Assembly (NCBI GenBank): GCA_040755725.1
Contig: JBFMAI010000037.1
Location: forward strand, 4,802-68,801
Direction of reading: 5' to 3'
Length of the DNA: 64,000 nt
DNA from: JBFMAI01 sp040755725
GTDB lineage: Bacteria > Planctomycetota > Phycisphaerae > UBA1845 > Fen-1342
The notes below the pieces were generated by a model that searched no databases, had not been told where the DNA came from, and worked only from the letters and a program-made list of their open reading frames with translations. Shown here in pieces: positions 59,568 to 64,000 of this stretch. The first letter of the stretch is position 1; every line of letters starts with the position of its first letter. Made by a program: the position numbers and the translations under genes.

Positions 59568-62500
59568 TCACGCGAAAAACGCGTCAGCCGCAGCCAACGC
59601 GGATTTGACCGACTTCGATGCCGCGTGCGAATACTCCGCGCACAGGGCCACGGCGAGATTGTCTTGCTCGGCACGTTCCAATTTCGCCTCCGCCGCGTAC
59701 TCCGCAAGCTCCAACAGCCCTTCGCGGTCGTCCAACGCACTGCCCGATACCGCATACGCCCTAATCGCTTCAGCAGCATCGTGCTGTCGGTAGCGGTGGA
59801 AGCCGTGGCGGGCAACGGATGGGTCTCTACGCTGGACGTTCGCCACCCGAGCGAAGTTGCGGAAGTAGCGATGCGCATCCTCTCGGTCCCTCGCGGCGAA
59901 CGCTTCAGCCGCCATCAGGTTCGCTGCGAGGTTGTCAGGATCAGACTCGATATGCGTCGTGGCTTGGTGCTGGAGTCCCTCCACAACGCCGCGAGAACAG
60001 GCTTCAGCGACGACGTGCTGAACGTCGCCAAGTTCCTGCGTCGTGAACGTCTCTTCTGCCTTGGCAAAAAGATCGCGGTATTGCAGGCCATCTGGAGCAG
60101 GCGTGGCCCGCGTTTGTTTGAAGTGAAGATCAGGTACGCAGCTACGACTGTCGCAGAATCCACAGGCGTAGCTATCGTCGCCGTGCGCCTGCTCGGTCAT
60201 GCCGCTCAGGAGCACCTTTCGACGACACGAGTCGTCATGGCGAACGTATCGCAGCAGCTTGGCAAACGACTCCATCCGCATCTTGATGACGTGCGCCCTA
60301 ACCGCCGCAAACAGCCGACGGGCAGCGTATTCGACATGTCCTCGCGTCAATTCGCCTGTCAAGTCGATGGGCATCTGCTCCGTCAGACTCCGAAGAATCT
60401 CTCGTCGGGCTTTCTGATCAACTCCCTCTCCGTCGTCTCGACTGATGGAACTTATGTTGACCATTTGTCCGCAAAGGGCATCGAGCACCTTCCGCACGGA
60501 GGGCGACGAGGTCGTCCACACATGGAACTTCACGTCGAAGGCCCGCCCACCACCTCTGCTCCTGGGAATGTACTCCAGCATGAAGTGCCTGACCAAGCCA
60601 AGTTGTTGTAGCCGAAAGAGGTGGTTTTGCTTACGTTGGAGCAGCTTGTCGGCCCTGGGAGCGCCCCCACGGACATAATGCGTGATTCTGCCGTCATCAC
60701 CCTGCGGCGATGTGCTGATCGTTTGCCACAGGTCCGCACAGGCTGGAGCGAAGGTGTCTGGTTTCGCGTACGAATCGAGCAGCATGATGAGCTGTCGGGA
60801 AAGATCGCAGGGCTCAGGCAGCCCGATATGCTCAGGACATCTGCGATACTGACGGTTCTTCCCAAGCAAACAAGGGGGGAGGATCTCCTCGTCATCAGCC
60901 TCCGCATAGTCAGCGTAGGTGATCGGGCGGTCGATGTGCCGCTTCAGGCATTCGGGCTGAGGAAGGCGGACGAGCAAGGCACAATGGGCGTGCTCGTCAT
61001 CACGGCCAGCCCGCCCCACCTCCTGATAATAGGATTCGAGGCTGGATGACAGACCGTGGTGTACGATGAAACGAAGCCCGCGATGGTCGATCCCCATCCC
61101 GTAGGCTTTTGTCGTGACCAGGAGCGGAAACTCGTTCTTCTTGAACTGGAACTGGGTCTCGGCAAGCTCACGAGACCAATCTTCGTGGAACAGGGGTTGA
61201 GCAAATCGATGCCCGTTGGAGCACTCGAAGAGTCGCTCGTCTTCGTCATCGTCTTGATCCTGCTTTAGAACGCTCCTCATCGCGTAGTGGGTTTGTCCTT
61301 GCTGTTCGCACATCGGGCAGAAGTCGGGGGATTCTGCCGCGTACAACCTGACCGCCTCTTCGTCAATGATCCCTGCCGCGATGAGAAAGTCACGGACGGC
61401 TCCGACGCCATCCTGCCACGCTGTTTGACCGTGAGCGTTCTTGTACAGACAGAAAATGGCACCTGACCCACGACCTCGCCACTCTCCGTTGGCGAAGCGC
61501 TTCCACGTAAAGTTGTGGTTGTAGTGCAGGGCCGTCGGGATGGCCCGCAAGAGTGCGCTCTTCAACGCTCGCTGACGGTCGAGCGGATAGTCTGTCCCTT
61601 CAATTCTGTGGACGGACAGGGACAGCTCGGTGCGGTCAATGTTCGCCTCTGCGATTAGATCCCCGTCATCCCGCGAATCGCATGGGTCCAGGTCGAGAAT
61701 CGAGCACACGTCGCGTCGCACGGGTGGCGAAGCAGTCGCAGTGAGGGCGACGATGGGGCACGGATGTCCTGGCTGCCTCTCTCGGATGCTCGCCAGAAAT
61801 TGCGGAATCTGCATATACGACAGGCGGAAATCGTGGCCCCACTCTGAGACACAGTGAGCTTCGTCAATCGCCACGAAGCTGATGTGAGCCTCCGCAGCGG
61901 CGGCGGCCAGTCTCGTGGCGAATTTGAGTTCCTGTAGCCGCTCGGGCGAAACGTACAGCAGCTTCGTGCGTCCGTTGATGAAATCGTCGATGGCACGCTC
62001 TTTTTCATCTGCACCTTGGTCGTACCGAATGGCCTCCACGGCGTTTACACCGCGTGCCAATTGGAGGTCTTGAAGCTGGTCCCGCATAAGGGCTCGTAGC
62101 GGGGAAATGACCAAGGCCCCGCCTGGAAGGAGCATGGCAGGCACCTGAAACGCGACGGATTTCCCCCGTCCCGTCGGCATGATGCCAAAGACATCCTTTC
62201 CCTGGAGGACGCGTTGAACAAGCTCGTACTGTCGCTCTTCGGCCTTCGGCCGATCCGCGTCGTGGTGGTGATACAGATGCGGAATCCGCAGAAGGCGGCG
62301 AACGAAGTAGTCGAGCAGTTGTTTGCTGAGGTCGCAAGGCCGCATCGTGTTTCTATCGCCTGGCCTCGGCAATGAGAGAGCGAGCAGCCGCGCTCGAAGA
62401 ACGCTCGCAGCCGCCGATTCACGGCCGAGAACATCGGGGCGATCCCCCTCAGGAACGACGGGAATACGGCCCTCTCGACTTAGATCGACGATCAGGTCCA

Positions 62501-63692
62501 CCGAGCCCACCGTTCCATCGCTGGGAGGTGGCTCAAACGACAGATCGAAGGTCGCACTGCCGTCGAGCTGGTCAGGGCCGCGCAGCGTTGCTTTCGCATA
62601 CGCATCGAGCAGCACGGAATCGCCTGCATCAGAAGTGAGTAGCTTGACTGAACGAGGCCACTCGACGGCAACGTTGTACAACGCCTGAAGCCGATTGATC
62701 AAGTGCGACAAGTCGCGGAGAGCGAGGCAAAGCAGTCCGCGAGGCGACGACCGATCAACGACGGTGAAGCATGTCTGCCCCATCGCTCGGCTGAGTGCCA
62801 GCAGGACCGCGAGTTGCACGGGTCGAAACCAGTCGCAGAACTCCTCGGCCAAGGCAACCCGAGATATGTCGGTTCGAGTCGGCTGTTTGACGGTCGTGTC
62901 GAACAGCGTCGGCATCTCGACGCTTATCTGCGGAATGTTCCGATGAAGCTCAGCGATGACTGACTCAGGTTCCTGGAGGATACGCCTCGCGGGGTAGCGG
63001 AAGACAGGGTAGCCCAGCGCTTGGATCGTGTTTTGCCGTCTCAATTCGTACTCAAAGCGATCTGGGCCGATGCGTGATGGGTCGTGATACTCACGACCGT
63101 CCACCTCGACGACAACGGCACCGCTGGGTGTGCGGATCAGAAAATCGACGACATACGGGTAATCCGCAAACTGCCTTTCGGCATGAACCGCCGAGAGCAC
63201 GCCCGTGCCGTAAGCGGGAACGAGGACGTTCACTACGAACGCCCGCTCAGCGAAATGAGGATCGGGGTTATCTTCGGCAGGCTCGTACAGGCCGCTTTCA
63301 CGCATCCATGCCTCGACCGACTCGGCTCCACAAATCCCGCCGAACGCCGAACGTACCTGAGCGGCTCGTTGGAGATACGCTGGACCGAAGCGATAGTCCA
63401 CGAGATACGAAGGCCCTGCGTAGTAGGCCTCCGCATTCACCAGATCCTCCTCGGCATCGGGATAGGTTGCGTTTGCGAAGCGGTGCTTGGGTGGCTCAGA
63501 GAAGAGAGTCGGCTCGTTCCTGTGGAGGTAGCTGATTACAGCGTACTCGACGGCCCAGGGAAGCTGCTTGAAGCGGCTCTCGACCTTCTGCTCAGCGGAG
63601 ATGCCTTCGACTTCGTGGTCGTTTAGCTGCGGATCGATCAGGCGAGCGAGAATGTCGATGAACTCTCTCGCGGTCGCCGAACGTGCAGGCAT
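59568..63692 (-). CDS. RecQ-type helicase with N-terminal DUF559/Vsr-like nuclease and inserted zinc finger
   Basis: The ~1374-residue protein (from ATG 63692, GAGG nine nt upstream; 63710 and 63755 are alternatives) has a nuclease-like region at about 175-250 with YVVDFLIRTPSGAVVVEVDG and REYHD, the PD-(D/E)xK pattern of DUF559/Vsr proteins. The helicase follows: Walker A FGIMPTGRGKSVAFQ (about 505-512), DEAH in FVAIDEAHCVSEWGHDFR (610-613), ALTATA, motif V TTKAYGMGIDHRG and motif VI QEVGRAGRD (about 890-898). Between motif IV (GAIFCLYKN) and V lies a CPMC...C..GH zinc-finger-like insert (792-827). A RecQ-like Zn and winged-helix part and a TPR-like C-terminus follow. It is much longer than RecQ; a defence or DNA-processing role is inferred. 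Confidence 0.9.
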   Translation of the reverse strand: MPARSATAREFIDILARLIDPQLNDHEVEGISAEQKVESRFKQLPWAVEYAVISYLHRNEPTLFSEPPKHRFANATYPDAEEDLVNAEAYYAGPSYLVDYRFGPAYLQRAAQVRSAFGGICGAESVEAWMRESGLYEPAEDNPDPHFAERAFVVNVLVPAYGTGVLSAVHAERQFADYPYVVDFLIRTPSGAVVVEVDGREYHDPSRIGPDRFEYELRRQNTIQALGYPVFRYPARRILQEPESVIAELHRNIPQISVEMPTLFDTTVKQPTRTDISRVALAEEFCDWFRPVQLAVLLALSRAMGQTCFTVVDRSSPRGLLCLALRDLSHLINRLQALYNVAVEWPRSVKLLTSDAGDSVLLDAYAKATLRGPDQLDGSATFDLSFEPPPSDGTVGSVDLIVDLSREGRIPVVPEGDRPDVLGRESAAASVLRARLLALSLPRPGDRNTMRPCDLSKQLLDYFVRRLLRIPHLYHHHDADRPKAEERQYELVQRVLQGKDVFGIMPTGRGKSVAFQVPAMLLPGGALVISPLRALMRDQLQDLQLARGVNAVEAIRYDQGADEKERAIDDFINGRTKLLYVSPERLQELKFATRLAAAAAEAHISFVAIDEAHCVSEWGHDFRLSYMQIPQFLASIRERQPGHPCPIVALTATASPPVRRDVCSILDLDPCDSRDDGDLIAEANIDRTELSLSVHRIEGTDYPLDRQRALKSALLRAIPTALHYNHNFTWKRFANGEWRGRGSGAIFCLYKNAHGQTAWQDGVGAVRDFLIAAGIIDEEAVRLYAAESPDFCPMCEQQGQTHYAMRSVLKQDQDDDEDERLFECSNGHRFAQPLFHEDWSRELAETQFQFKKNEFPLLVTTKAYGMGIDHRGLRFIVHHGLSSSLESYYQEVGRAGRDDEHAHCALLVRLPQPECLKRHIDRPITYADYAEADDEEILPPCLLGKNRQYRRCPEHIGLPEPCDLSRQLIMLLDSYAKPDTFAPACADLWQTISTSPQGDDGRITHYVRGGAPRADKLLQRKQNHLFRLQQLGLVRHFMLEYIPRSRGGGRAFDVKFHVWTTSSPSVRKVLDALCGQMVNISSISRDDGEGVDQKARREILRSLTEQMPIDLTGELTRGHVEYAARRLFAAVRAHVIKMRMESFAKLLRYVRHDDSCRRKVLLSGMTEQAHGDDSYACGFCDSRSCVPDLHFKQTRATPAPDGLQYRDLFAKAEETFTTQELGDVQHVVAEACSRGVVEGLQHQATTHIESDPDNLAANLMAAEAFAARDREDAHRYFRNFARVANVQRRDPSVARHGFHRYRQHDAAEAIRAYAVSGSALDDREGLLELAEYAAEAKLERAEQDNLAVALCAEYSHAASKSVKSALAAADAFFA

Positions 63693-63770
63693 CTGCTCAT
63701 CCCTCGCCATGCCTATCGAGGCATGCGACTTGGGCGGTGCTGTGATACGCAGCAAGCCCCTGATCTTGCC

Positions 63771-63799
63771 ATTATGCCGCTACATGCACATCGGCTCAA
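63771..63799 (-). promoter_or_regulatory. Predicted promoter of the helicase operon
   Basis: On the minus strand TTGAGC (complement of 63794-63799) and CATAAT (complement of 63771-63776) are separated by 17 nt. A start near 63764 would exclude the 63755 start codon as too close and favours 63692 or 63710. Confidence 0.45.
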
Positions 63800-63964
63800 C
63801 GACATTCACCGCGTACGCCGCAGCCGAGCGACAGCAATCTGGCCCGAGCAAGCTCCCGCCCGACTTTTTTGGGTCATCTCCGAATTCCGGGGCGTAGATG
63901 AGCCAACGGCAGTCCGGTTCTATCTTGTTGTTCTGCAAGGACATCAAGAGAACAGGAGCTGCCG

Positions 63965-64000
63965 ATGGCGGACGCGAAGCTTATCGAGGTGCTGGGTGGA
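63965..64000 (+). CDS. Start of a divergent gene, cut by window end
   Basis: ATG at 63965 follows AGGAG with a 7-nt gap and opens MADAKLIEVLGG before the window ends. Only 12 codons are visible, so no function can be given. It is divergent from the helicase gene across a 272-bp region and probably belongs to the same island. Confidence 0.55.
   Translation, partial: MADAKLIEVLGG

Noticed and set aside
58630..63692. Assignment of the island to Zorya, Druantia, DISARM or BREX
   Set aside because: The helicase is RecQ-like rather than SNF2-type, there is no ZorA/B motor signature, methylase or PglZ, so no named system is supported.

Overview
The window comes from a high-GC, Gram-negative bacterium and looks like a chromosomal fragment of a planctomycete, probably near the Phycisphaerae. 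The evidence is a set of secreted beta-propeller proteins with a shared C-terminal dockerin-like module (GDLNCDG...DFGDINPF), two PEP-CTERM proteins, PQQ-propeller proteins with the planctomycete-style WPQWGGPNRD start, an ECF sigma factor with the long C-terminal extension seen in that phylum, several PilZ proteins, and kdsB, which implies a KDO-containing outer membrane. No rRNA, tRNA or CRISPR array was seen. This placement is inference from gene content, not a phylogeny.

Layout. 1-7.3 kb: a minus-strand run (murD, mutY, two PQQ propellers, a YceI-like protein cut by the window edge), with a divergent GNAT acetyltransferase. 7.5-16.5 kb: secreted dockerin-type proteins, an ECF sigma factor, a HEAT-repeat protein, a PEP-CTERM protein and a PilZ/receiver-like protein. 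16.9-24.3 kb: kdsB-pyrG (CTP synthase supplies the CTP that KdsB uses), a second-type EF-G, an NhaC-type antiporter and a zinc-ribbon membrane protein. 24.8-27.5 kb: a large surface protein with a Cthe_2159-like beta-helix. 28.0-32.4 kb: a sulfate ABC transporter operon (binding protein, CysT, CysW, CysA) led by a small ribbon-helix-helix protein. Its predicted promoter overlaps a 44-bp composite palindrome that is probably its own operator. 32.7-45 kb: a DUF58 protein, an MBOAT acyltransferase, dnaE, two tandem metzincin lipoproteins, a PilZ protein, an M16 peptidase and a PEP-CTERM protein. 45-54 kb: two more dockerin-type propellers, then etfB-etfA-acyl-CoA dehydrogenase. 54.2-56.6 kb: a sigma factor, anti-sigma-like and STN-domain operon. 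57.0-58.6 kb: a membrane sulfatase/phosphoglycerol-transferase-like gene that loses its 3' end abruptly.

From about 58.6 kb to the end the base composition drops visibly and the gene style changes. Here lies a two-gene unit: a ~1374-aa protein fusing a DUF559/Vsr-like nuclease to a RecQ-type helicase that carries a zinc-finger insertion, followed 8 nt later by a coiled-coil protein with a C-terminal membrane anchor. It abuts the truncated gene, so it looks like the edge of an acquired island and a candidate undescribed defence or DNA-processing system. A divergent gene begins at 63965.

The second genome-scale theme is repeats. At least six families of short palindromic or tandem repeats lie between genes. 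Several have also entered coding regions in frame (yceI-like, murD, dnaE, etfB, acyl-CoA dehydrogenase, the anti-sigma-like gene), much as Rickettsia palindromic elements do.
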